A stretch of 64,000 bases of DNA. It comes from JAACFF01 sp963807975 (GTDB lineage: Bacteria; Chloroflexota; Anaerolineae; Promineifilales; Promineifilaceae). A program made the position numbers and the translations under genes. Below, in pieces: positions 33,958 to 42,855 of this stretch. The notes beneath the pieces were generated by a model. The model ran no database searches, had not been told where the DNA came from, and saw only the letters and a list, made by a program, of their open reading frames with translations. Each line of letters begins with the position of its first letter. Positions within the stretch are counted from its first letter, which is position 1. The stretch lies in assembly GCA_963807975.1 (NCBI GenBank), contig CAWEDV010000006.1, positions 62,001 through 126,000 on the forward strand. The letters run 5' to 3'.

Positions 33958-34584
33958 TTAATTTGGCTTGATGCTGAATTGGCAGCAGTCGTCCCCTTCA
34001 AGCATGCACTGGTTTTGGACAACCGGGGACTGCATCACGGAGACAATAAGCTCCTTGTCAATGGTACAGATCTCGCCATGGTCACGGCCGACGGAAATGT
34101 AGGGGCAGCTATATTCCTTAAGGGTGTAGCTTTCTCCCGCATTTACCCACGAGGCTAGAAAACCTTCATCGGCCAGCAGTTCGACTAAATAGTCGAGCCG
34201 ATCTTCAAAACCTAGATGTTCATATTCGCCGCGCCGTTCTTCAACGACACTGTCAACTACGCTTTCAAATACTTTCTGGACTTCTTGTTCGGGGAGGCGT
34301 GTTTTTAGTTCGTCGAGCAGACGGCTGGTAAGGCGCACGTAGCGTTTAGGGAACATTTCATGTCCCTTTTCGCTTAAGCTGTAAACGTAATAAGGACGTC
34401 CTACCTTTCGTCGAATACTGGAGGACTCGATTAAGCCATCGGCCTGGAGGGCGTTGAGATGGTGGCGGACGGTAACGGGCGAAACTTCGGCTACCTGGGC
34501 CAATCCTTCAACGTTGACCTGCTGAGAAGACTTAATGGTATGTAAGATTGTATCCCTTGTACTCATCTTGCTATTGCTGCTCAT
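33958..34584 (-). CDS. sufR: SufR-type Fe-S-sensing transcriptional repressor
   Basis: This 208-residue protein has an N-terminal winged helix-turn-helix (DTILHTIKSSQQVNVEGLAQ, SPVTVRHHLNALQADGLI, RKVGRPYYVYSLSEKG) and a C-terminal domain with Cys in SCPYISVGRDHGEICTID, condensed as CPYISVGRDHGEIC, and in NQCMLEGDDCC. That pattern fits SufR, which binds a 4Fe-4S cluster and represses suf genes when clusters are plentiful. It is divergent from sufCBD. The start is uncertain: GTG at 34593, ATG at 34584 or ATG at 34566. Near-perfect promoters and an inverted repeat lie between the divergent genes. Confidence 0.88.
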   Translation of the reverse strand: MSSNSKMSTRDTILHTIKSSQQVNVEGLAQVAEVSPVTVRHHLNALQADGLIESSSIRRKVGRPYYVYSLSEKGHEMFPKRYVRLTSRLLDELKTRLPEQEVQKVFESVVDSVVEERRGEYEHLGFEDRLDYLVELLADEGFLASWVNAGESYTLKEYSCPYISVGRDHGEICTIDKELIVSVMQSPVVQNQCMLEGDDCCQFSIKPN

Positions 34585-34618
34585 ATATTTCACGCTAAAA
34601 TGTTTTTTGGTGCAGAAA

Positions 34619-34636
34619 ATGACATAAATTCGTCAT
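34619..34636. promoter_or_regulatory. Inverted repeat, candidate SufR operator
   Basis: ATGAC-N8-GTCAT lies directly downstream of the sufR -10 box, across the expected transcription start. This is a natural place for autorepression. It does not match the cyanobacterial SufR site, so the assignment is an inference. Confidence 0.4.
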
Positions 34637-34639
34637 GAA

Positions 34640-34668
34640 ATTATAGCAGGCAATGCCCCTTCTGTCAA
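34640..34668 (-). promoter_or_regulatory. Consensus promoter of sufR
   Basis: On the minus strand a perfect TTGACA (34668-34663), a 17-bp spacer and a perfect TATAAT (34645-34640). This is a full consensus housekeeping promoter, strong unless repressed. Confidence 0.78.
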
Positions 34669-34701
34669 TTCTTGTTATTTTTATCATTATTATCATAAAT
34701 A

Positions 34702-34730
34702 TTGACGAGCTTGCGAGCGTATGCTATAAT
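34702..34730 (+). promoter_or_regulatory. Promoter of the sufCBD operon
   Basis: TTGACG (34702-34707), 17 bp, TATAAT (34725-34730). The -35 boxes of the two divergent promoters are 33 bp apart and enclose an AT-rich TTATCATTATTATCATAAA stretch. A leader of about 170 nt with a GTTCC/GGAAC hairpin precedes sufC. Confidence 0.78.
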
Positions 34731-34906
34731 TTTGGCACTCGAAAACCAAATTTCGTTAACTATTGAATATCCTTGCGTTCCATCGCGCTGGAACAATCCC
34801 AAGGTGGATGTTGGAAGTTGAATATTCCCTTTACGCTCCTGGAGATTGTCTTCGCAGTGGGTGGCCCTGGTTAAGAAAAATTATTATTTAGGAGAGGTGC
34901 GAGCTG

Positions 34907-35692
34907 ATGAGTACAGCTGCTTTAGAAATCAAGAATTTACATGCAAGCGCCGGTGATCAACCTATTTTGAAAGGTATTGATCTGCTGGTTCGACAAGGGG
35001 AAGTACATGCTCTGATGGGACCGAACGGTTCGGGTAAGAGTACGCTGGCTTATACGCTCGCAGGGCATCCCGCTTATGAGGCGACCGCCGGGCAAGCGAT
35101 TTTCGGCGGAGAGGATCTACTGGAGATGGAAGCGGACGAGCGCTCGCGGGCGGGTCTCTTCCTGGCTTTCCAGTATCCCGCAGCTGTGCCCGGGGTGACG
35201 CTGGCAAAGTTCTTGCGCCAGACGATCAACTCGCGCCGGCAGGCGGCTGATGCTGAAGACAAAGGAATTTCTATTCCTGCCTTTCGCCGCTTCCTAAAAG
35301 AAAAGATGGATATGCTGGGCATCGACATCAAATTTGCCGGACGTTATCTAAATGAAGGTTTCTCCGGTGGTGAAAAGAAGCGCGTTGAGATCCTGCAAAT
35401 GGCCACCGTGGAGCCGAAAATCGCGATCATGGATGAAACGGATTCGGGACTGGATATTGATGCCCTGCGCATAGTTTCCGAAGGGGCTAACCGGCTTAAA
35501 GATGAGATGAATATGGGCTTATTAGTGATCACCCATTACCAGCGTATTTTGGATTATATTAAGCCCGATTATGTGCACATCATGCTTGACGGCCGTATCG
35601 TGGAGAGCGGCGGTCCTGATCTGGCGCTGAAATTGGAAGAAAAAGGCTACGACTGGATTCGCGAAAAGCACCCCACGCTGGAGGAGGCATAA
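34907..35692 (+). CDS. sufC: Fe-S cluster assembly ATPase SufC
   Basis: This 261-residue ABC ATPase energises the SufBCD scaffold. Walker A is MGPNGSGKSTLAY, the Q-loop is AFQYPAAVPGV, the signature is EGFSGGEKKRVEILQM and Walker B with D-loop is AIMDETDSGLDIDAL. The SufC-specific AFQYP and switch His (ITHYQRILDYI) are present. A strong AGGAGAGG ribosome site precedes the ATG. sufB begins 2 bp after its stop, so translation is coupled. Confidence 0.97.
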   Translation: MSTAALEIKNLHASAGDQPILKGIDLLVRQGEVHALMGPNGSGKSTLAYTLAGHPAYEATAGQAIFGGEDLLEMEADERSRAGLFLAFQYPAAVPGVTLAKFLRQTINSRRQAADAEDKGISIPAFRRFLKEKMDMLGIDIKFAGRYLNEGFSGGEKKRVEILQMATVEPKIAIMDETDSGLDIDALRIVSEGANRLKDEMNMGLLVITHYQRILDYIKPDYVHIMLDGRIVESGGPDLALKLEEKGYDWIREKHPTLEEA

Positions 35693-35693
35693 T

Positions 35694-37139
35694 ATGGCAG
35701 CCAATGAAACGGTCCAACAAGAATTGACCGAGGAACAGGTTCTGGCAACTGTCAAGCAAGGTGATTACCTAAGCAAGTATGGTTTCTCAGATGTTGAGGA
35801 TTATGTTTTCAAAGCGGAGCGAGGGTTAACTGAAAATATCGTGCGTTCCATTTCGGCGATGAAAAAAGAGCCGGAGTGGATGTTGGATTTCCGTTTGAAG
35901 GCCTACCAGCACTTCCTGGAAAGACCGATGCCCAATTGGGGCGCTGATCTCTCTGGCATCGACTTTGACAATATTTACTATTACATTAAACCGTCAGAAC
36001 GGGATGAGGATAACTGGGAAGATGTGCCCAGTTACATCAAAGATACATTTGACAAACTGGGCATTCCCGAAGCGGAACAGAAATTTTTGTCTGGAGTCGC
36101 GGCCCAGTATGAGTCCGAAGTTGTTTACCACAACATCAAGAAAGAGCTTGAAGAAAAAGGGGTCCTTTTTCTAGGCATGGACGAGGGATTGGCCCAATAT
36201 CCGGAGCTGGTGAAAGAGTACTTCAACACGATCATCCCTTACAACGACAATAAGTTTGCGGCGCTGAATACGGCCGTCTGGTCGGGCGGCAGTTTCATCT
36301 ATGTTCCGCCTGGCGTGAATATCGAAATGCCCTTGCAGGCGTATTTCCGGATCAATGCCAAGAACGTGGGCCAGTTTGAGCGTACGTTGATCATCGTCGA
36401 CGAAGGGGCCTATGTCCATTATGTGGAGGGCTGTACGGCACCGATTTACTCCTCTGATTCGCTGCATTCGGCCGTGGTCGAGATCATCGTCAAGAAGGGT
36501 GGGCGCTGCCGCTATACGACTATTCAGAACTGGTCGAATAATGTTTATAACCTGGTGACGAAACGGGCCGTGGCTTATGAAAACGCGACCATGGAATGGG
36601 TAGACGGCAATCTGGGCTCTAAAGTAACGATGAAATACCCTGCCGTGTACATGATGGGTGAGGGATCGCATGGCGAGATCCTTTCCATCGCCTTTGCCGG
36701 TGAAGGGCAGCATCAGGACGCTGGGGGTAAGGTCGTGCATGTCGCGCCTAACAGTACCAGCCGCATTATCTCCAAGTCGATCAGCAAGGACAGCGGCCGG
36801 GCATCCTATCGCGGCATGTTGAAAGTCAATGATGGGGCGTACAACGTCAAATCGAACGTCGTATGTGATGCGCTTCTGCTTGATGAAAACAGTCGCTCTG
36901 ATACCTATCCTTATATCGAAATTGATGAACAAGAGGTCGATATCGGCCACGAGGCATCGGTGAGCAAGGTTGGTGAGGAGATTCTCTTTTACCTGATGAG
37001 CCGCGGCATTGACGAGCAGACGGCGACCTCTATGATCGTGAACGGTTTTATCGAACCGCTGGTCAAGGAACTGCCGATGGAATATGCCATCGAGCTGAAC
37101 CGCCTGATCCAACTGCAGATGGAGGGTTCAATCGGCTAG
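35694..37139 (+). CDS. sufB: Fe-S cluster assembly protein SufB
   Basis: This 481-residue SufB has the usual N-terminus (GFSDVEDYVFKAERGL), the beta-helix core (TAVWSGGSFIYVPPGVNIEM, VHYVEGCTAPIYSSDSLHSA) and the C-terminal SKVGEEILFYLMSRGIDEQ. Conserved Cys in EGCTAP and CDALLLDENSRSDTYPYIEI, condensed as CDALLLDENSRSDTYP, fit cluster assembly. It forms SufBC2D with its neighbours. It starts 2 bp after sufC and is followed by sufD after 18 bp. Confidence 0.97.
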   Translation: MAANETVQQELTEEQVLATVKQGDYLSKYGFSDVEDYVFKAERGLTENIVRSISAMKKEPEWMLDFRLKAYQHFLERPMPNWGADLSGIDFDNIYYYIKPSERDEDNWEDVPSYIKDTFDKLGIPEAEQKFLSGVAAQYESEVVYHNIKKELEEKGVLFLGMDEGLAQYPELVKEYFNTIIPYNDNKFAALNTAVWSGGSFIYVPPGVNIEMPLQAYFRINAKNVGQFERTLIIVDEGAYVHYVEGCTAPIYSSDSLHSAVVEIIVKKGGRCRYTTIQNWSNNVYNLVTKRAVAYENATMEWVDGNLGSKVTMKYPAVYMMGEGSHGEILSIAFAGEGQHQDAGGKVVHVAPNSTSRIISKSISKDSGRASYRGMLKVNDGAYNVKSNVVCDALLLDENSRSDTYPYIEIDEQEVDIGHEASVSKVGEEILFYLMSRGIDEQTATSMIVNGFIEPLVKELPMEYAIELNRLIQLQMEGSIG

Positions 37140-37157
37140 CCCGATGAAAAAGCGAAT

Positions 37158-38453
37158 ATGTCACAATTTACACGTGAAAATGTCAAGATACTATCGGCTG
37201 GTTTAAACGAACCGCAATGGATGCTCGATCTCCGGCTAAATGCGTGGGAGGTGTACGAAGAAACGCCCATGCCCACAACCAACGATGAAGAATGGCGGCG
37301 CACGACTCTGCGTCGTCTTAAATTGGACCAGATTGGTCCTTCGGTAAATGGGGATGCTGCTTTAGGTGTTTCCATTCCTGAGTTCTTAGGCGGGCAGTTA
37401 ACGGAAGATGAAGCGGGCGGCAATATGCTGCAGATTGACGGCGTTGTCGAGCGGTATGAGCTGAGCGACAGTTTGAAAGAACAGGGCGTCATTTTCTGCG
37501 ATATGCACACGGCCGTTCAGGACTATCCGGAACTGGTGCAGAAGTATTTCATGACCAAAGGTGTACCAGTTAGCGAAGGCAAGTTTGCCGCGCTGCATGG
37601 GGCTTTTTGGCGTGGTGGCACTTTCCTCTATGTGCCTAAGAACACGCAGGCTGCTGCGCCTTTACATACAGTGCTCTGGTCTGCTAGTGGCAAGACTTTC
37701 ACCCATACGCTGGTGGTGCTGGAAACAGGCTCTGAAGCGATTTTTATGGATGAGTACGCCTCCGCCGATGGGCAAGGGCAGGCACTGCACAATGGCGTGA
37801 TCGAGCTTTTGGTCGGGGACAATGCCAGCTTGATTTATGCCGGTTTGCAAGATTTTGGCCGCAATATGTGGCAGTTGAACCATGAACGGGGCCGCGTGGG
37901 GCGGGATGGCAAATTGGACTGGGTTACGAGCATGATGGGCACGCGCCTGACAAAGGCTTTCCAGACCATGGAGCTGGACCAGCCGGGCGCTTGGGGACGT
38001 ATGTCGGGCATTTTCTTCACCAATGGGCGGCAGCATCTGGATTTGGATACGCAGCAGAATCATAATGCTGAAGAGACGGTCAGCGATCTTTTGTATAAAG
38101 GCGCGCTGAAGGGCAAGTCGCGCACGGTGTGGCAGGGTATGATCAAAGCGCTGCCAGATTCGCAGCGGATCAATGGTTTTCAGGCCAACCGCAATTTGAT
38201 GCTGGATCGCACGGCGCGGGCTGATTCAATTCCCGGTCTGGAGATCATGGCTGATGATGTGATCTGCACCCATGCTTCGGCTATCGGTCGTTTGGATGAA
38301 GAAGAGCTTTTCTATTTGATGAGTCGTGGTATTCCGCGCAAAATCGCCGTTGAAATGTCGGTGCAGGGTTTCTTTGATCCTTTGATGCGCCGCATTCCTT
38401 TTGAGGGCATCCGAAATCGAATTTTCGACCGCATTGTGGAGAAGATCGGATAG
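37158..38453 (+). CDS. sufD: Fe-S cluster assembly protein SufD
   Basis: This 431-residue SufB paralogue has AALHGAFWRGGTFLYVPKNT, EYASADGQGQALHNGVIELL, an NHNAEETVSDLLYKGALKGK block and the C-terminal ASAIGRLDEEELFYLMSRGI with the conserved His (ICTHASAIG) at the SufB-SufD interface. It lacks the EGCTAP motif of SufB, as expected of SufD. The N-terminus (EPQWMLDLRLNAWEVYEETP) is typical. It completes SufBC2D. A terminator hairpin follows about 30 bp after the stop. Confidence 0.95.
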   Translation: MSQFTRENVKILSAGLNEPQWMLDLRLNAWEVYEETPMPTTNDEEWRRTTLRRLKLDQIGPSVNGDAALGVSIPEFLGGQLTEDEAGGNMLQIDGVVERYELSDSLKEQGVIFCDMHTAVQDYPELVQKYFMTKGVPVSEGKFAALHGAFWRGGTFLYVPKNTQAAAPLHTVLWSASGKTFTHTLVVLETGSEAIFMDEYASADGQGQALHNGVIELLVGDNASLIYAGLQDFGRNMWQLNHERGRVGRDGKLDWVTSMMGTRLTKAFQTMELDQPGAWGRMSGIFFTNGRQHLDLDTQQNHNAEETVSDLLYKGALKGKSRTVWQGMIKALPDSQRINGFQANRNLMLDRTARADSIPGLEIMADDVICTHASAIGRLDEEELFYLMSRGIPRKIAVEMSVQGFFDPLMRRIPFEGIRNRIFDRIVEKIG

Positions 38454-38481
38454 GTGGTGCCGTTCCTGAGCAAATGAAATG

Positions 38482-38529
38482 GCGGCTTTGTTTTCGGGCA
38501 GTTTAGCGCGAAAAACCAAGCCGCTTTTT
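38482..38529 (+). terminator. Rho-independent terminator after sufCBD
   Basis: GCGGCTT (38482-38488) pairs with AAGCCGC (38518-38524), with inner GTTTTCG/CGAAAAAC pairing, and is followed by TTTTT. The downstream rhodanese, sufS and sufU genes therefore need read-through or their own promoter. Confidence 0.75.
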
Positions 38530-38596
38530 GTTCCTGGATAATCGTGAAGCCAATTCTGGTTTTGGTGACTAGATTATTTTTGGGAAAGAAAAGGAA

Positions 38597-38727
38597 TGAC
38601 ACAGAGGACCGCAGAGGGGAAGACGCGGAGCTGCGCAGAGAAGAAGGCGCCGAAGCTCGGTGTCGGGGAAATGATGACGTAGAGCGGCGCAGAGAGGAAG
38701 ACGCAGCGATGCGCAGAGAAGAGAGGC
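38597..38727 (+). repeat. Purine-rich degenerate GACGCAGAG-type repeats
   Basis: Imperfect copies of GACCGCAGAGGGGA, GACGCGGAGCTGCGCAGAG and GACGCAGCGATGCGCAGAG follow each other in the 313-bp gap between sufD and the sulfurtransferase. Several contain small hairpins. No gene is supported here. Confidence 0.5.
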
Positions 38728-38766
38728 TGGCTGAAGAAACGACAGGCTATTACGTTAAGGAGCACA

Positions 38767-39642
38767 ATGCATATGAATGATAAGAATTTTGTCCATCCAG
38801 AGGTATTGGTTAGTACGGAGTGGGTGGCTGAGAATGGGGATAATACGGGTGATGTACGCCTGGTGGAATCGAATGAAGATTTGCTGCTCTATGCCACGGG
38901 TCACATTAAGAATGCGGTGCATATCGATTGGGTCGCTGACCTGAATGATGCTATCCGGCGCGACTATCTGGATGAGGAACAGTTTGCGGCGCTTATGGCG
39001 CGCAGCGGGATCGGCAATAAGACGACTGTGGTTTTTTATGGGGATAAAAACAACTGGTGGGCCTGCTATGCATTCTGGGTATTCAAGCTTTTTGGTCATG
39101 AGGACTGCCGTATTATGGATGGCGGGCGCAAGAAATGGATCGACGAAGGGCGGGAGATGACGCGTGAGAAGGTAAGTTTTGGGCCCAGCAGCTACCAGGC
39201 TCAGGCGCGCGCCGATTATAAGATCCGCGCTTTCCGCAATCAGGTTATGGCCCACATAGCCGATGACCAGCCCCTGGTAGATGTGCGCAGCCCGCAAGAG
39301 TACAATGGTGAACTGCTGCATATGCCGGGCATGCCCCAAGAAGGGGCGCTGCGCGGCGGGCATATCAAGGGTGCGGTGAATGTCCCTTGGAGCCGTGCGG
39401 TGGCCGAAGATGGTTCATTCAAAACTGCTGCTGAACTGCGGGCTATCTACGAAGTAGAGCAGGGTCTTTCTCCTGAAAACAACGTGATCGCCTACTGCCG
39501 GATCGGTGAGCGAAGCAGCCATTCTTGGTTTGTATTAACCTATTTATTGGGATATCCTACCGTTCGAAATTATGATGGTTCCTGGACGGAATGGGGCAAC
39601 CTGGTAGGTGTGCCGATTGAGAATCCGTCGAAGGAAAAATAA
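38767..39642 (+). CDS. Tandem-rhodanese sulfurtransferase
   Basis: This 291-residue protein has two rhodanese domains. The first (about 12-135) has LYATGHIKNAVHIDWVADL and a WWACYAFWVFKLFG region without a catalytic Cys loop. The second (about 150-285) has DVRSPQEYNGE, GGHIKGAVNVPWSRAV and the active loop YCRIGERSSHSWFVL with the catalytic Cys. It resembles thiosulfate or 3-mercaptopyruvate sulfurtransferases; CRIGERS favours the thiosulfate type. AAGGAG lies four bases before the ATG. Its position between sufD and sufS suggests a sulfur-relay role in cluster assembly. Confidence 0.9.
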   Translation: MHMNDKNFVHPEVLVSTEWVAENGDNTGDVRLVESNEDLLLYATGHIKNAVHIDWVADLNDAIRRDYLDEEQFAALMARSGIGNKTTVVFYGDKNNWWACYAFWVFKLFGHEDCRIMDGGRKKWIDEGREMTREKVSFGPSSYQAQARADYKIRAFRNQVMAHIADDQPLVDVRSPQEYNGELLHMPGMPQEGALRGGHIKGAVNVPWSRAVAEDGSFKTAAELRAIYEVEQGLSPENNVIAYCRIGERSSHSWFVLTYLLGYPTVRNYDGSWTEWGNLVGVPIENPSKEK

Positions 39643-39688
39643 GTGAGAAAACAAAGGCCAGCTAGGCTGTTTTTTTCTGCTAAACAAC

Positions 39689-40915
39689 ATGCTTGACGTA
39701 CAAAAAGTTCGCAGCGATTTTCCCATTCTGCAACGTGAGGTTTATTCTGGCGTACCCTTGGTATTCCTCGACAGCGCGGCCTCGTCGCAGCGTCCAGCGG
39801 TCGTGATCGAGGTCATGAATGATTACTACCGGCTGCACCATGCCAACGTGCACCGCGGTATACACCGGCTGAGCGAAGAAGCGACCCTGCTTTACGAGGG
39901 CGCGCGCGAACGCATTGCGCGATTTATCAATTCGCCAGGCACCTGCCAGGTGATTTTCGTGCGCAACGCGACAGAAGGTTTTAACCTGGTGGCTTATAGT
40001 TGGGGTCGAACAAACATCGATGAGGGGGATGAAATCCTACTCACAGAGATGGAGCATCATGCCAATATTATTCCCTGGCAGATTTTGGCCAAAGAGAAAG
40101 GGGCGACAATTCGTTATGTGCCTTTCTTGGAGGATGGAACGCTCGATCTGACGACTTTACCGGAGCTGCTGACAGAAAAAACAAAACTGTTTTCGTTTAC
40201 AGCCGTATCCAATGTCTTTGGCACAGTCAATCCAGTTAAAGAGCTGGTGAAGGCTGCCCATGCTGTGGGCGCTTTGGCTATGGTCGATGCGGCGCAAGCG
40301 GTGCCGCATATGCCGGTGGATGTTCAGGAATGGGATTGTGATTTCATGGCCTTTTCCGGCCACAAGATGTGCGGTCCGACAGGGATAGGCGTTCTGTATG
40401 GCAAGCGTGATATCCTGGAAGCAATGCCACCCTTCATGGGCGGTGGAGACATGATTCTACGCGTTAATTTTGAGGGCGCTACCTGGAACGAACTGCCCTG
40501 GAAATTCGAGGCGGGCACGCCAAGTATCGCCGAGGCGATTGGTCTGGGAGCGGCCGTTGACTACTTAACTGATTTGGGCATGGATGATGTTCACGCCCAT
40601 GAGCAGTTCATCACCGGATATGCCCTGGAAGCTCTAAGTGAAGTTCCGGGTCTAACGATATTAGGCCCTTCCGCGGCGCAGAAAGGGGGCGTAGCTGCTT
40701 TTACTCTGGCTGGGGTGCATCCGCATGATGTGGCCGATATTCTTGATAAGCTGGGGATTGCAGTGCGCGCCGGTCATCACTGCGCTATGCCATTGCACCA
40801 ACGCTGCGGCGTCAATGCGACATCGCGCGCCAGCTTCTACGTGCATACAACTACAGAAGAAGTTGATAAGCTGGTCGCCGGTTTGCATCACGTCAGGGAA
40901 GTATTTCGGTTATAA
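39689..40915 (+). CDS. sufS: Cysteine desulfurase SufS
   Basis: This 408-residue PLP enzyme removes sulfur from cysteine and passes it to SufU. It is a group II desulfurase: LDSAASSQRPAVVIE, NATEGFNLVAYSW, TEMEHHANIIPWQ, the PLP lysine Lys226 in FSGHKMCGPTGIGVLYG, and the catalytic Cys365 in RAGHHCAMPLH. Length and order are standard. It lies 46 bp after the sulfurtransferase and about 110 bp before sufU. Confidence 0.97.
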   Translation: MLDVQKVRSDFPILQREVYSGVPLVFLDSAASSQRPAVVIEVMNDYYRLHHANVHRGIHRLSEEATLLYEGARERIARFINSPGTCQVIFVRNATEGFNLVAYSWGRTNIDEGDEILLTEMEHHANIIPWQILAKEKGATIRYVPFLEDGTLDLTTLPELLTEKTKLFSFTAVSNVFGTVNPVKELVKAAHAVGALAMVDAAQAVPHMPVDVQEWDCDFMAFSGHKMCGPTGIGVLYGKRDILEAMPPFMGGGDMILRVNFEGATWNELPWKFEAGTPSIAEAIGLGAAVDYLTDLGMDDVHAHEQFITGYALEALSEVPGLTILGPSAAQKGGVAAFTLAGVHPHDVADILDKLGIAVRAGHHCAMPLHQRCGVNATSRASFYVHTTTEEVDKLVAGLHHVREVFRL

Positions 40916-41025
40916 TTTCCTAAACAGCGACAGTTCGTGGCATGCGCACCCTACGGGTTTGTGCATCCGGCAGGGAACTCGTTCACTTTTGAGGAATACT
41001 GCCAGTCGTTTTGGTGGTAGGCAAT

Positions 41026-41430
41026 ATGGACAGCAGTTTATATCGTGAACAGATAATTGATCTTTATGAGCACCCGCTCAATTATGGCACCCTGGATCCC
41101 AATGACTGGACCTATGAGGAAGACAATCCTCTATGTGGTGACGTAATTCGTATAGATGTGCAGCTAGATGATCAGCAGCGCATCGCTGATGTGAAGTGGA
41201 GCGGGGACGGCTGCGCCATCAGCCAGGCTTCGGCTTCACTGCTTACCGATGAGATCTTGGGTATGACTTTGGAAGAGGTTAAGGCTTTTCCAAAGGAGCG
41301 CCTACTGGAGCTGATCGGTGTACCCTTAAGCATGGCCCGCGTCAAATGCGCGCTACTTGCGCTGAAAGTGCTCAAGGCGGGCGCTTATGGGTTGCCCGAT
41401 CCGGAAAGCATGCGTGGCTTAGACGACTAA
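41026..41430 (+). CDS. sufU: SufU-type Fe-S scaffold / sulfur-acceptor protein
   Basis: This 134-residue IscU-fold protein has three conserved cysteines: Cys37 in NPLCGD, Cys63 in GDGCAISQAS and Cys108 in RVKCALLAL. The insert of about 20 residues between the second and third cysteines, typical of SufU as opposed to IscU, is present. SufU accepts sulfur from SufS. I chose the ATG at 41026 with GGTAGG upstream; the TTG at 41011 is less likely. Confidence 0.94.
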   Translation: MDSSLYREQIIDLYEHPLNYGTLDPNDWTYEEDNPLCGDVIRIDVQLDDQQRIADVKWSGDGCAISQASASLLTDEILGMTLEEVKAFPKERLLELIGVPLSMARVKCALLALKVLKAGAYGLPDPESMRGLDD

Positions 41431-41471
41431 TCCTCTCTTTTTGAAGACAATCCCACTTTGAGCTTTTTACT

Positions 41472-41792
41472 ATGACTCAGTTCGTTAAAGTAGCGCCAGC
41501 CGCCGATATCCCAAACGGCTCTCGATTCTGGATGGAATTTGAAGAAGAGACGCTGGTCATTTTCAACGTCAATGACCATTATTATGCGATCGCGGATCTT
41601 TGCACTCATGACGACGGACCTCTTGAGAACGGCAAACTGCAGGATCATGAGGTTGAATGTCCTCGCCACGGCGCCCGTTTCGATATTCGCAGCGGCGCGG
41701 CTCTTTCGATGCCAGCCACTTCGCCTGTGCCTACATATGAGGTTAAGGTTGAAGATGGCGTCGTCTATGTAGAATCCCCTGACGAGTATTAA
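41472..41792 (+). CDS. Rieske 2Fe-2S ferredoxin-like protein
   Basis: This 106-residue Rieske domain has ligands Cys44/His46 in LCTHDDGPL and Cys63/His66 in ECPRHGARFDI. It matches the small ferredoxin subunits of non-haem-iron oxygenases. Placed 41 bp after sufU, it is a common companion of SUF clusters and may be an electron donor in assembly or a client. No oxygenase subunit is present. Confidence 0.9.
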   Translation: MTQFVKVAPAADIPNGSRFWMEFEEETLVIFNVNDHYYAIADLCTHDDGPLENGKLQDHEVECPRHGARFDIRSGAALSMPATSPVPTYEVKVEDGVVYVESPDEY

Positions 41793-41798
41793 TCAGGC

Positions 41799-42293
41799 AT
41801 GACCGGCACCTTCATTTGCCCGATTTGTGGTACCGAAGTTGATTTGGATGCTGTGGTTTGTCCTGAGTGTGGCTCGGATGATGAGACCGGCTGGTCGGAA
41901 GATACGGCGTATGATGGTTTGTATCTGTATGATGATGAGGTTGATTCGACGCCTGGTCATAACTCAGAGTCTCGCCCGTGGCTCAATTATTTCATCGTTT
42001 TAATTATTATCATTACTTTGTCCGCCTTTCTGGCGGCATCGGTCCCGTGGGGCATTTATTTGATTCCTCTGATCATTCTGGTGGCAGGTATCGCCTACTA
42101 CTTTATGGAGATTGCCCCAAAGAGGCGATCCAATCCGGAGCGTATGATGTACCAGACGCTCCTTCTACGAGCGCAGGGAGATCATGGTATGGTCGAACGA
42201 TGGATATCATATGAGCGGCGACGCGATCCGGAAGCGAATGAGCTGCAATTAATGCAAGCGGCGCTTTATCGTTGGCAGCGAGATAATCGCTAA
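41799..42293 (+). CDS. Zinc-ribbon membrane protein, hypothetical
   Basis: This 164-residue protein starts 6 bp after the Rieske gene. It opens with a double CxxC zinc ribbon (FICPICGTEVDLDAVVCPEC), followed by an acidic stretch, two transmembrane helices (about 66-86 and 87-108) and a basic, helical tail of about 55 residues. No family is recognised. It appears co-transcribed with the suf genes. The 247 bp after it hold no supported gene. Confidence 0.6.
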   Translation: MTGTFICPICGTEVDLDAVVCPECGSDDETGWSEDTAYDGLYLYDDEVDSTPGHNSESRPWLNYFIVLIIIITLSAFLAASVPWGIYLIPLIILVAGIAYYFMEIAPKRRSNPERMMYQTLLLRAQGDHGMVERWISYERRRDPEANELQLMQAALYRWQRDNR

Positions 42294-42540
42294 GGGTTAG
42301 AAGTAGCGCCAGATTGAATGTGCGGGTCGGGAGTGTTTGAAACGGCGTTAAAGCAAACATGAGGGCCATAAAATCGCCAGGCTCAATATCCAGTAAGGCA
42401 TCATGCTTGAGATTACAAGACCCGCAGGTGTTACCAACCGCCCCCAAATTCCATACAAGAAAAGATGGCTGGCGATGCGTTAGTTAACCCCCCGGGTTTT
42501 CTTTCTAGGAACTATTTTTGATGGGACCATGGAATTATAA

Positions 42541-42855
42541 TTACGACTGTGCGGGCAGCACGTAAAGGCAGTCTTCAAGGAATCCTATTTGAACTTCTTC
42601 GCCCGATTGGTGAATGACTATATGTCGTGGATCTCTATCAACCAGAGCTAGAATTTGGTCTTCTACCTCCACTTCATATTCGGTCACATCTCCCAGGTAG
42701 GAGGAGGTGCGCACAACACCATTCACATGGGCCGCGGAAGGGTTAAGTTCCATCATCTCAGGACGCACGACGCTGGTTATGCCCAACACTATCTGGATGC
42801 GCCGGATTTCACGACGCATCTGTTCGCGCAGCTTGGGTTCCAAATTGGATAAGAT
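42541..42855 (-). pseudogene. Internally deleted PotA-like ABC ATPase remnant
   Basis: The frame reads LSNLEPKLREQMRREIRRIQ then IVLGITSV, the D-loop helix of a polyamine/sugar-type ABC ATPase. It then jumps straight to VRPEMMELNPSAAHVNGVVR and TSSYLGDVTEYEVEVEDQ, the C-terminal TOBE domain. The H-loop (VTHDQ) and everything between are missing, about 120 residues in frame. The P-loop half is absent upstream, where a stop occurs. A lone AAAGGAGGTG ribosome site remains near 42889-42898. This is a decayed gene. Confidence 0.75.

Noticed and set aside
42103..42447. Minus-strand 114-residue frame over the end of the zinc-ribbon gene
   Set aside because: It mostly overlaps the well-supported plus-strand gene and shows no family similarity; a short hydrophobic stretch at about 42350-42460 in another frame is also unsupported.
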